A DNA stretch of 64,000 bases from Phallusia mammillata (lineage: Eukaryota; Chordata; Ascidiacea; Phlebobranchia; Ascidiidae). The notes beneath the pieces are model-generated. The model had not been told where the DNA came from and did no database searches. It saw only the letters and a list, made by a program, of their open reading frames with translations. Positions 12,225-40,200 of the stretch are shown one piece after another (the first letter of the stretch is position 1; every line of letters begins with the position of its first letter). The stretch spans positions 4,530 through 68,529 of the forward strand of contig QLIY01000167.1 in NCBI GenBank assembly GCA_003260075.1, written 5' to 3'. Position numbers and translations under genes: made by a program.

Positions 12225-14479
12225 ACAATTTGACAAGTTTGTGTTCCGAAAATTGGGTTTATGTCTTAAATCAGGGGTTCCCAACCTTTTTTGCTACTCG
12301 TACCCCTTTGTCAGGTCAGAGCATTCTTCGTACCCCCAAAAAAATCTGATGGAATTTTTCAGATATATATTGCTAAATTAATTAGCTTTTATAGCTCTAT
12401 TAAACGGTAAACACAAAAAATGCAAAAATCACAAACAATAAATTAACCGTTTGTAGCAAATTTACAGCGCGACCACATTGAATGCCTCCTTTATCTGTGC
12501 ATTTTCTTCTTAACCCTGTCTTAAATGAAACGGCTTAAAAACTTTTTTTCGTAATACTTTTGTATAGTCATTTATTCGTAATACTTTTGTATCGCCATAT
12601 TTGTTTGTAATTACGTACAGTTTGTGTAATTGTTCTTTCGGTTCCGCATTACTTAAAACATTTTTCTCAGTGTTGAAAAAAAATGGGGTCGCATGTAAAT
12701 TCTGATTTCATTTTCCCTTAAATTGGGGTCGCCTATAAAAAAGGTTGAAGACCACTGCCGTAACTAGCCAAAATCCTGCAATCAATTTTCCTTTTTCTGA
12801 AAAACACATTCAGGCTTAAGGACCACAAGCCCTCGAAATAATTGAGATAAATTTTGTCAGGGATTGTGTATCATGACAACCCTATTCTAAATGTCATACA
12901 TGCCACATCACGTTATATGCGGGCTACGGAAAAGCGTATGATCGATGTGACGATCAAGACCGGGTCACGGGGTGAGGTAAATTGAGGTTACCAAAAATTG
13001 TAGGTATGTTACTTACTTGCAAATTGCAATAGTTTGTTTCAGGGAGCAGTGTGTGTGCCCAGCAACCATTTCAATACACTTTCGTTCTCTTGAAAAATTG
13101 CGTTTAAATCTTGCGGCACAAACTGAAATTTTAATCTTGTCACCGCATACTAGATGTGCTAAAAACAGTCTAATGTTGCTTGCTTTGTGCCGCAATTGCA
13201 TTTACGTTACTTCACTATCGTTCTGTGTCATTGTTTGGTACCATAAACGAAAACTTCGAACCGTATTCGAATCTATTTTGCAAAAAACGTGGCAGCACAT
13301 TCTCGAATACTTCTTGTTAAAAGGTAACCGACAATTCGAATTGTAATCGAAAAATGTAGGCATGTATTCGATTTTACCAATTGTCACGTTGCCAAAAACC
13401 GGCAATATTCGAACTGTATTCGTAAAAATGTAGACGTGTTTTCGATTTTACGAGTTGCTAGCAAAAACTTATTTGCGTATTCAAATTTGCGAATTCTTTT
13501 TTTGCGTATTCAAATTTGCGAGGGTTGGCAAAGACCTACAACAATTCGAATTGTAATCGAATGAATTCACGTGTAAGCTTTTGTATTTGTTGACTAAAAT
13601 ATGAACATTAACTATTTTAATGGTATTTATGTGGTATCGAATGAAAGCAAAAATCATTCGAATACAGCACGGTGTGGGCAAGGCAAAAGCATTCGATTGA
13701 CGAATTGCCCCGTGACTATATATCGTTGGGGCGAAATCCTTTTTGCACCTCCATTTTGGCCTCCAAGACTTACAGCCCAAGGTCAAACTCCACCAAGTTA
13801 AAATCATTATTTACTGTGATCTTGGCCAAATGACATGCAAAAAATCAACGCGTTTGTATCGCCACAAAAATACCTTGTCACCTCAGAAAATAATAATAGA
13901 CACATGATATGCCAACTGCAATCGATAATTGAATGCAGAATGCGTTCGCGGGCCGCACAAAGTCTACCACCGTGTCGCGTGCTATGGGTTCGGACCACCC
14001 TGATCTAGCCAAAAGAGCAATGTTGTTGTACTTTTTAGTGTAAAGACGTAAAGGTATTTACGGTTTTCACTTTCGGCAAAAATGTCTACTCTTCGCCACT
14101 CACGGGTAAAATAGAAGAATTGATGCAGCCAAACGCTCCTTGCCAAGCAGTTCCAAAACCAGGATAAGTAGGCCACGCAAATCGACAAGCCTACGGGAAG
14201 GCCCACACGCAAGCATTGTTGAAAAAAAACACCATGTCATAAAAATCACATTTGTAACTGTGTACCACTAGGGGCCTATAACTGGGGGGGGGGGCCACGG
14301 GTAAAATAGAAGAATTGAAGCAGCCAAACGCTCCTTGCCAAGCAGTTCCAAAACCAGGATAAGTAGGTCACGCAAATCGACAAGCCTACGGGAAGGCCCA
14401 CACGCAAGCACTGTTGAAAAAAAACACCATATCATAAAAATCACATTTGTAACTGTGTACCACTAGGGGCCTATAACTG

Positions 14480-14984
14480 CAGGGGTCACCAAACTACGGC
14501 CGGACCTGGTCCGCCAGGTCGTTTCATCCGGCTCGCGACCACATTTTTTGGTTTTCCAAATCGTATTGATATCTTCGTAACATTTAAAAATTAATATTCT
14601 TCTTACGAAAGTTTTCCTGTCGCGATATGTAGAATTTGTATTACCTAATTTCATACGATTGCAACGCCCAGAATTGATCAAAGCCAGTGTGTTACGTCAC
14701 AAACAAGACTACAAGTGTTAATTGTGCGCAAACAAATGTCTTCTTTGGTTACTTGTGACGTACTATACAAGTATTGCTCGTAAGATAAGGCTAACTATGC
14801 AGTCAACAGTCGCATCACCAGATTTTAAATGGGTTCGTAGAAAGACCATATCTTGGCGCCCCTGTAAAAATCGCCTCGCGGGCTAAGTTTGGAAAGACGG
14901 CGCTAGGGCATGTAAACAATGCGGCCCGCGCGAATCATCATTAAACTTATCCGGCCTGGAGTGAAAAAAGTTTGATGACCCCTG
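14480..14984. mobile_element. hAT-type MITE (same family as 688-1137)
   Basis: The ends are CAGGGGTCACCAAACT and AGTTTGATGACCCCTG. The subterminal 'cggccggacctggtccg' and 'ggcctggagtg' match the elements at 688-1137 and 42767-43026. I do not see a clean target duplication. Confidence 0.7.
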
Positions 14985-15132
14985 GCCTCATTCTCGTTAG
15001 CTTTTAAATGCAAAAAGAACCACGACTATGGAGAGAAATTATAAATTATGACGTCACAATTAGAATATAGTAAATCCACAAGTTATGTACACTTGAGATA
15101 CAGTTGTACCATGTGTTTTACACTCTTGTATA

Positions 15133-15363
15133 CAGTGGTTCTCAACCTTTCGTGGACTGTGGCCCCCTAAAAGTAACTTTTGGACCTTGTGGCCCCCTAC
15201 ATGTAATTACCCTGTAAGACCATGTGCCCCCCTTAAAAAATGTAAATGTCAAACTCACATTCGAATTCGGTACTAATTTTGGCTTCAAATACGTCGAATA
15301 GAGTAAACAAGAAACCGTAATCGTAAAAAACTTAACATAGACAAATAGTATGTGAAATAGTCG

Positions 15364-15410
<47 letters not shown>

Positions 15411-15597
15411 ATAGTATGTGAAATAGTCGATTATATATAAATTAGGGAATAAAGTTATTTGCAACACACACTTAATTATGTGGATTAAAAAAGAAAATGG
15501 CTATTAACGGGTGTTTCTGGTGAACCTACACCTGTGGCCCCCCGGAACACAGCTTGTGTCCCCCCTGGGAGCCATGGGCCCTGGTTGAGAACCACTA
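15133..15597. mobile_element. MITE disrupted by a G run
   Basis: The left end CAGTGGTTCTCAACCTTT and right end GGTTGAGAACCACTA are imperfect inverses, with 'gtggcccccta' phrases next to both. A run of 43 G at 15367-15409 interrupts it, with a 23-bp block repeated on both sides, so the internal length is unreliable. Confidence 0.65.
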
Positions 15598-15823
15598 CTC
15601 TAGTAAGTCTGCTCTAAAACACAAACCTGCCGGTTGTGATACTTGGCTATAGGTGTATTGTATCTGGCACACCCCAGTACACCCCATCAACGTGGTACAG
15701 CCTTTAAAAATTATGTTACACCCTGGGGTGTACGATACACCCGGTTAAAAAGCGCTGGCCTAGACTAGACTATAGAGCAGGGGTGCTCAACCTTTTTTGA
15801 CTCAAGATCGACTTTTGAGGTAT

Positions 15824-15875
<52 letters not shown>

Positions 15876-17927
15876 CTAAATATAAAATAAGCTTATCCAT
15901 GTACAGGGACACTCCTCAAAAACGTGTTACAAAAAACTACTGGTATATATTTTATATTATTATCTGCATCCCTCGCGATCGACTTAAAATCGGTCCGAGA
16001 TCGACCGGGGGGGGGGGACAAAAGCCTGCCAATTTAGCCGTAAAGCGCCTTTTTTGAGTTTTTAATTTAATGTTACAGATTGTCACAGCAGGGACAACGA
16101 TGTGACGAAATTGGTGCGAAAGTATACGTGGAGATGTAACACCAACGCTGGTGCGTAAAATCTGTGCTTCAAATAAACGTTGCAAACGAAGCATGTGAAA
16201 AAAGGTCCAATGCACTAATAAGACGCATATACAGACAAATCGCTTCACAACAAATGTGCGTTTTTAATTTCAAGTAACGCTGACTTTCGCTAAAATTGTT
16301 TATTAACTTTCACCTTGTCGGTATTCTAGTCACGTACAATATGCGCTTTCTGCAGACCAGACGTTTGGTTGAAATTGCCGGTGAGGGTGAGCTTTTACCA
16401 TGTCCTTGTTTTGTGTAATTGTAATAGGGTACCCCTGTTAAAGAGCTGCGCTGTCGTTGGAAGCATGTGATTTTGTCTTTACCAGTTTGGCCTTTAATGT
16501 CCACTAAGGATTACTGGACTGAAGTGACTTGTTAAGATCCAGACAGCCTGTCAAAAATATTAGGTCCGACCTAGGTCGTAAAGACCTGGCATTTTGTTTG
16601 AGAAATTAGCACGAGAAGTTTGTTGTTTAGCTCTAAATTTGTCAATTTTTGCATCAAATAGCCCATAAAAGGACCGGGAACATAACTTGATAATATTGAT
16701 GCAACTTCAGAGCAGCAATCTCAGTTTAGGTGTTATAGAACCCATGGCGTGGGTCACAATTTGTCTGCAATGCAGTGGCTCTATTAGTCTTGTAAAATAT
16801 TTAATACCTTGTATCGGGAAACTTATTCTTCACATAATTTCCCCCGGGGGGGGGGTAAACATAATCTGACGAATAATTCTCATAGTAAGACTTACATGAC
16901 AATTATTCATCAGTATATGTTGATAAATATAAAATAAGCTTATCGATGTACAGGGACACTCCTCAAATTCTGCATCCCTCGCGATCGACTTAAAATCAGT
17001 ATTTAATACCTTGTATCGGGAAACTTATTCTTCACATAATTTCCCCCATCTAATCCTGCGGAGCCCGCATGTAGCCGCTGTAAGTGTTCAAAGAAAACTG
17101 AAACCTGCTGATAAGCCTGCAGATTTTGAAGTATTGGAGTTATTAACGCAAGCGCTGCTTAACAAGGTAACATTTAGTGCAAAATTTTTAAGCTATTGTT
17201 ACTTTTTCATCGTATAACAGAGTGTATTTTAACATTATCCATTTTCTTAAATGTTACTCAATACCTCCATAACGTAGGCTGCTAATAGCAAAATATGATC
17301 TCGCTGTTTCTGTAACCTCACAAAACAATGCAACTAAATGTCGCTAAAATTGTAATGGCATCAGCAGTTTACAGAATAGGAACTTCCAACAAGAGCGAGA
17401 ATGTCTGAAACCACGATGTTATATACCAAGCAGACAACAATTTAGAAATGACATAAAATAGTGAAACGCGTGACTGGAAAATGAAAGACTTCGATGCATC
17501 ATGATATGAATAAAAAATGAATAATTAAAAAATGTGTTTTAAGTATTATGCTACAAACTTCAAAAACGTTTCGTAATTTGTTAACTGTAGTTGCGGTTTG
17601 TAAATGCATTGGCAAGAGCGTGTCAACATGGAATAGTCTATTTACAGTTAGAATTGCTTTAACAACGGACAATTAGCCTACAAAGGATAAAAAATATGCT
17701 GGAATTAGATAAAATGCTTAAGCGCAAAATTACAAGCTTTGGCAGATAAAGCACGACATTCTCGAAAAGGCGATTATAGTTTGTGTCTGGCGTAAAACGT
17801 GATCAAATGGTGTCACTCTGAAGAGCAGAACAAAACTGATGGGTAATTATTCCAATACTTAGTTTTACACGGCTGATCGACTTACTGAGCCGCAGATAAG
17901 TACTTTCGCCGCGACATCACTGCCCGT

Positions 17928-33701
<15,774 letters not shown>

Positions 33702-36700
33702 TGAAAATCGTGCAGTCCTTCGCAGTGTCAAAGATTATTTCCAACACAGTGTAAAAACAAGACCAAGAGCAATTGAAGATATCTTCACTGCCTTTAGTCT
33801 GTTGTCCGAATGCAAAAAAATCACTATTAATGAAAAGTAAAATGCTTTTGAAACTAAAAAATGGAATTGCACTAAAATAGCTCGTCAGCACATTTCCTTT
33901 GCAACCTTTTCTGGCGACAACTGCAGTGCGAATGTACTAATCTTGTAGCGTCGCTTGCTTTTACACTGTTTTAATTTGCTGCTAGTTCGTAAAGGGTGGC
34001 GACAACATGACATGTTTACATTGCAAGCTAGCGACACGTTTAATTTACATCGCTTACAGTTGGGTGACAAGAAAAGGTACAACTTGTTGAAACAGCTCAC
34101 CATCGCAGCATACAACACTGCTTCTGCTCAGGGCTTTGACCCAGCCCGTTCTGAAGAAAATGCTCCTCGCGTCTGGACAGAAAACTCTAGGAACGACTTT
34201 TTTTCTCACTCAGCGCAACCTTAATCAAAGAACGTCAAACGTACCTAAAGTAGGCTAGGTGGATTCGCCTTTCTCCCAGCTCTTGCAGGCGCCACTTCAA
34301 ACGAACAGCTATCAACATTAAATCCTACTTAACTTCCGTTTAAATCAGTTATCGGAGTTCTACTTTTGCCGCAGGCGCAGCAATCGGCTAAAGGGAGCCT
34401 TGATTCTTCTTTGTTAGCGGGTTGCAACATTTGACTCTAAACCTTTTTTCGCACGTGCTCATGATTGATAAGTGGACATGGGTAGCTGTTTCCTGGCAGA
34501 CGAAGCAGAGTTATAATTTGTGGTCCTCTATCAACGTGCATCACACACGTCTAGACACCGGACTAACTATTATAACTAAAAACTGATCATTAAATGAGAC
34601 TCCCAACGTACTTAACTAAAATGTAATTTTTATTAAATGTTTAACAATAAGAAAGTCACATAAACTTTGGTTATTTTTCAAAACCCCATCAAAAATATCC
34701 CTGTAAGCAACGTAATGCTTTGCCGAATTTGCGGTAAAGTTGCGGCAGACTATATTTATATTTCCGTTCAAGCGAGAATCCAGGATGAAAAAAGTCAATC
34801 CGACGTTCGCGGTTGGTGGCCTGCTTCTTCAAGCGTTGCAAAACTGTACGTCTGCTGCCACAAATTCCTCCTAACCCGTTTCGCAACATTAAAACAAGTT
34901 GCAAAGTCAATTTATGTGGAAATTAAAGGTAAAGATATTTTATGCAGGCTGAGTGTTTCATAATCAACTATTTTATACACTTTTGTGTATATTACCCGAA
35001 CAAAAAGTGTTCCAGTGTTTTTTTGAACACATATCCTGGAAACATAACTTTAATATGAAGTTCAGAATTCACCGAATGTCTTTAAAATGTAATACCCAGT
35101 AACTTAAAACCTCTAAATTTCTAAAAGTTGGTGTGCACTTTTCTGGAAACAGGTTAACTTTCTTTCCCCGCACAACGCTCGGCGTTCTTGCAGACAGAGA
35201 AATTTAAATCGCAAGCAGGAAACCAACGAAGCAAGAATGTAAACCGACAGATAGACCCGGTGTGCGCGAAATTTGTCTGCGAGCTATAAAAGTTTTTCAT
35301 CCGAAACACACTTCGGGAAACATCTGAACTTTTTTTATGGTTAAACACAATGCAACATTTGAGCAAGATGTTCAAGAACGAGATACGGGTCTACCTACAA
35401 CTTTAGATGCTACTTAACCCAGTTAAATCTTTTATTACGTGTTTGTTTTTTTGAGTTTATAAGTATGTGCGTGTTGATGTTTATTAAGCTTGATTGTTGA
35501 AACACACATTTCCTTCTTCGAGAGATAAATTTATATGACGGAATCTAGAGTTACAAAGATATTGGTCAGACAAAGTAAATGAGGCTTTACAAAGGTCACC
35601 AGCGGTGGTGACCCAAGAAAACTGTTGGTAGAGCGAAATCCGCTCTTGGCTTCGTCGAGGGTTTAAAGCTAGACAATAAGCACGCTTGTCTTCCGCTCGG
35701 CGCCGTACTTGGCTTATCTTCTAAACACGATTATGCGGTTTGTTTCTACATAACTTGGTATCTTAGGAACATTAGGTTAGTCGAAAGATGTTAATTGATC
35801 AGGTAATTGGATTAAAGAAATCATGACGATGCCCACGATATACCAAACAACAAATAGATAATATCGATTGCGTGTTTGCAATGCCGGATTTAAACACAAT
35901 GCACCAATCCCAATTTGGGTACAAAACCTTGTTTGTCATCAGCACAACGCCAGAAACAACACATGGTTTGCTATTCCGTAAACGCTGTCCTTATATTCCA
36001 AAAAAGGTAAAAAAACACGGTGAAGCAAAAATTAAAAGGTATGCTAACGGCTGGATGTGAGCCTTAAAATTAATCCCTGTGTCATCACCGAATTGGCCCC
36101 GCCTAACGAGTGGCCAATTAGATTTCCGGGATACGTACTAACAGGTGATGAACGGAATTCTTCAAAATTTTCCCGTATTTTTGTCATGTAAACGGAATCT
36201 TGGATTGCACAAACCGACAGGTAGGCTTTATGAACATATGTTTAATTGCATAGGCTGTTAACATTTTCCGTTTTGTTCAAAGATAGAATTTGCGCAAATG
36301 TTTTCTTACAAACTAATAAGCTTACCAGTATTTTTTTTTTAAAACATATCAAAAATGTTGTTACCAGGTCTCCAAAACGTTGCTAGAGTAAGTGCACGCC
36401 CGCCTCACATTATAAATGCTATATTGAACAAATCAGCCTTTGTCATCACTGAATGGTTGTCAAAATGCATGCTTTTTTGCCTACAAGGCTTTTCCCCGAT
36501 TAAGAGAACTACTGAAGCTTAAAATTGGTTTACGTCAGTGCGTAAGTAACGCTGTTTTACACGATTTGCAATCTGTTTCAACAGTGTGCAGCCTTAAATA
36601 CACGATCTAGAAGTGCAAAGCGTCGGTAAAGCATACCAGGGCAGCCCTTTCCAAACGCTTAGACAAAGCCTCCAAATTCGGCTGTTGAAATAATAGTCTG

Positions 36701-37266
36701 TAGAAATTTTGCTGCCACTGATGTTTTCATAGTGGTTTTTGTGCTAGTCTGAATATTTATTTGTTTAATAAATTATGTGTACAAAATGATTACTATCGGT
36801 AATTGGGATTTTACAGCATATAGAATAAGTATAAGGCTTTATGCTTGTATTTGAAAACCAGTAAAAAAGCTAACAGACAATAAATACTTGTGTAATACAA
36901 AAATCGCATGGAACGCTTTTGGCAAATCAGAAAAGAAACATAAGGCAACAAAATATAAACAATAAGTTTCATTGCATAGGTCAACGAACACTGAAAAAAA
37001 AAACAATTGCAGGAAATTTACCAAGAAAAAACCTGCAGGAAATTCGCCGAAGCACACAAAAGCGCATAGTGCGCAACAACAAAATTATAACCGGATTATT
37101 TAGGACTTTATGCCATGCTCCTTATGGTGGCGCACAATGAACACTTTTTAAATAGAACATAAGACATAAAGTAGACTGACTGCACAAATGCGTGCCGTAC
37201 TGACAAAAAATCCACAATCCCTTAGGATCACAGAAGAATTGCAAATAAAAGTTAGACATTACATAG
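33702..37266. promoter_or_regulatory. Intergenic region upstream of fibrillin
   Basis: About 3.6 kb separate the fibrillin start from the 3' end of the TTLL gene, both on the minus strand, so the fibrillin promoter must lie here. I could not pick out a convincing core promoter or a coding exon. The short open frames in this stretch show no protein-like composition or splice sites. Confidence 0.4.
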
Positions 37267-40200
37267 CTAAGTAAGAACACCGGGTGCACTTCGCTTCCCA
37301 GCCACAGCACTGCACGCCCGTTTCGGGTCTTGTAATTTTAAATTTCCAACAACCGGCCATTCTACGGTTGGATTATGTTGCTGGTAGTAAGGAAACTTTG
37401 AAACTTTGCCAGTAAGGACTGTACCTATAACACCGTTAGCGAAAGTAAAGCCAGGTTTCTCGGTTCCAGAAAAATCACGTCTTCCATATTGTGCTGAGTG
37501 CTTTGTGTAAGCGCTAATATTTCGATCCTGTTGTACTCCCAATAGCGTGTGTTCTTTGTCAAGCTTTTTACAGTAGAGTCCAGGGGCATAAGAAAGAGGT
37601 TTTGTTGAGTATGAAGGCCTTGCGCTGGAATGGCTTGTTTTTGCACTCAATGTGCTGTTGGCATTGGAGCGAAAACTCCTCTGCTGTTCGTTTGTTCCCC
37701 GAATCGGCACGCGGTTGTATTGGTCTAAGGAGTATTGCTTCGCGCCGTAAGATGAAATAGGATACTGGGCTGTTACCAAAGTGCCCTTTCCATTGTACAA
37801 ATGTCCGTGTACGGTATTTCGATTGACAGGCAATGTAAGATGGCTGCTTTGTCCACGAAAAGTTGAATTGATTACAATAGGTGGAATGATGTCATCGGAG
37901 CGATGAAAATGCTGCTGATGTAGCTCTATGCTATTCTTGTTCTTGTCCAAATCCTGCAAACATAACAAAATAGTTACGTATTCATTGTCACCATGCAAGC
38001 GAATGGGTAGAATATTTACTTACACCTAAGTTATTTGCAATTGATTAAAAAAATGCCAATTTGTAGTTCAAATGATATTTAAATGTTATTTACTATTGAT
38101 CGATTAACTTACTGCCACGCAGAATCTGCTCACTCAATTTCGCTTTCACGTTCTGGGGAACTTTCCGCGACGTAATATTTAGATAATGGGACGAAGCGAC
38201 CTCTAAAGCCTTCAACTCACTGTTTGTTTTCTTGCGCCCAATCCGGTATTGCCCAGTAAAAACATCTTTTTTGAGCTTAATATAGCTGTTGGGAGCTGAA
38301 ATCGGATGATTTATAAGTTTGCCAGAAGCGGTAAACGGTGCAGTACTTTGTTCAACCGCCGTCTTTCTTGGGCTGACACTATTATGCCAACCGATGCCAA
38401 GTTCTGCAGTAAAACTACAGCTGTCGCCACTTATGGTCTGCTGTCTTTCCTCCATACTTGAGCCAAACCAGGGAAACCGAAGGCGGGAATTTAAACTGAA
38501 GCTTGATTTCTGCTTGACCTGCCATGATCTGCTTCTCTGTTTGCTTGTATTTAACTGCGGCTTTTTTTCTTGTTTCTTAATGTGAAACGCGTCCCTCATA
38601 CGAACATCTTTGAAATACCACGCCTTGCGATGACTGGATGTTGACATTAGACTGCCACAATTTAAAACCGAAGAACTTCTTTCCTGACATGTTCTCTGTT
38701 TATTAAGTAAAAATGTCATTTTTAAGACAACTATTCTGACAAAAAATGCCTGCATGAATACTGTTCTCAGTTATTTGATGCTATAGGTTTTTTTTTCAAA
38801 ACATCACTAACATCTAGCGGTAGTTCGCAATGAAACGTTGTTTTGATAGGGTCGCTAAATAAACTTGACCTCAATGCAAATATAGCAACCACTTACTTGA
38901 CCAATGCAGTTTTTTGCAATGCCAGTTGTGCCCGGTGTACAATGTAAGAGGCGATGTACTTGTTCAACCACACCGAGACTTCGTATTAAAGAATCCCGCT
39001 GCAAGAGGCCGCTTATTCTCTCCAATTCCTCGTCTTCGCTTATTTCCACTGGTTTTGACGTGTCAATCACGATTTCAACCTCTGGACTGAATTGACGAGA
39101 CATTGCCTATAAAAAGGTTATTGAAATTTCAATTTATAAGGTTAAATTCGAACAATAAAAAACAACAACAAAGAAAGCGAGATATATGAATTCTTAGTAG
39201 ATAATAATACACCTATGTCTTACCGCTAATTGTCTTGTAACAGGGCGATGGCGAAAGGGGACAATTCCCGAATGTTGTTTTTTGTCTCCTGTAGATTCGC
39301 CTGCCTCTTTCTTTAGGTCGGGTCTGTATGGTCTTCCGCGCAACATAGCTTCCCTCTTCTCTTGTTTAACACGAATTTCTTCCCTCTGAGCTCTGTAAGA
39401 ATACCGATTTACAAAAAAACTGTTTTTCCGTTTTAACATATATCTGCGGCAGCTATTAGTTTAAACACTATGTTATATTCAGGTAAAGTATACTGTGTAT
39501 TGTAATACATTCATCTTAACCAACCCCAAAATAGTCACTCCCAGATACACAGAGTGCAACTAGGGCACCAGTAAAACACCAGCAATCAATTATTATATGT
39601 TGAAGATATTCTGAACCACCACAAAAGTTATAAAATACACTTACTTTGCTGCTTCCTCTCTAGCTTTGGCTGCTGCTGTAGTTTGAAATAGTGAACAGCT
39701 GTTTTCAAAAAATCGGTCATAATTTTCAGATCCAGTAATGGGATAAATTCGTCGAAATCCATTTAAATGTTCATTTTCATACTTTTCCAGAGATTCTATG
39801 TACTGCTGTTGTGTTGTTTTAATTTCTTCTAATCTGTTTTGTATTGCAAAGTAAAGATGCAGTCAACAGAAGTAGTTTAATCACAAACACAAATTTTGTA
39901 CCTTGATTCTCTTGATTTTGGTTTGGTCATTAATCTTTCTTTTACTCTTCGTCTGTCTTCTTCCATACACTTTCGGCGATCTACTGCTCTCAGATCAAGA
40001 AGGCTAAATGTGTCATAAAGTAAACCTTCCTTGACTTCTTTATCCAGTTTGGCATCAGTGTGAAATGATGGTGAGTGATTTACCTGCATATTTTTTGTGT
40101 TTATTGTTTTTAAGTATCCCATCAAAACTCATTGTGTTAATATAACATATGGTGTCCTATCTTTACATTTTTTTGCTTAGGGGTGGTGTGGGTGCAAAGT

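Larger units (their letters stand above)
9499..12757. mobile_element. Possible 3.3-kb composite hAT element enclosing kinase exons
   Basis: Left terminus CAGTGGTCGTCAACCT at 9499 and right terminus AGGTTGAAGACCACTG ending at 12757 are bordered by the same octamer CCGTAACT (9491-9498 and 12758-12765). Between them lie a duplicate right end (9996), three ULK3-type kinase exons, a truncated Mutator-like MITE and an hAT transposase C-terminal fragment (11997-12224). This fits either a hAT element that captured a host gene fragment, or nested insertions in a real ULK3 gene with a chance match of flanks. I regard the boundaries as suggestive only. Confidence 0.35.
11745..17927. other. Transposon remnants and assembly joins; no gene seen
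   Basis: After the kinase exons come MITE left ends at about 11802 and 12273, the transposase fragment (11997-12224) and the hAT right end at 12680-12757. 13225-13600 is rich in TTCGAA-type palindromic phrases. 14100-14283 is repeated at 14296-14478 with a few SNPs across an 11-G run. Runs of 43, 52, 11 and 10 G sit at 15367, 15824, 16007 and 16846, with the surrounding blocks repeated (15342-15366 with 15410-15432; 15876-15995 with 16921-16998; 16799-16845 with 17001-17045). 17050-17927 shows nothing I can name. One base is N at 11993. Confidence 0.6.

Noticed and set aside
15285-15875. Pro-rich (minus) and Gly-rich (plus) open frames
   Set aside because: They are translations of the G runs at 15367 and 15824, which are assembly fillers.
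35872-36060. 62-codon plus-strand frame in the intergenic region
   Set aside because: No splice sites, homologue or codon bias; length is within chance.
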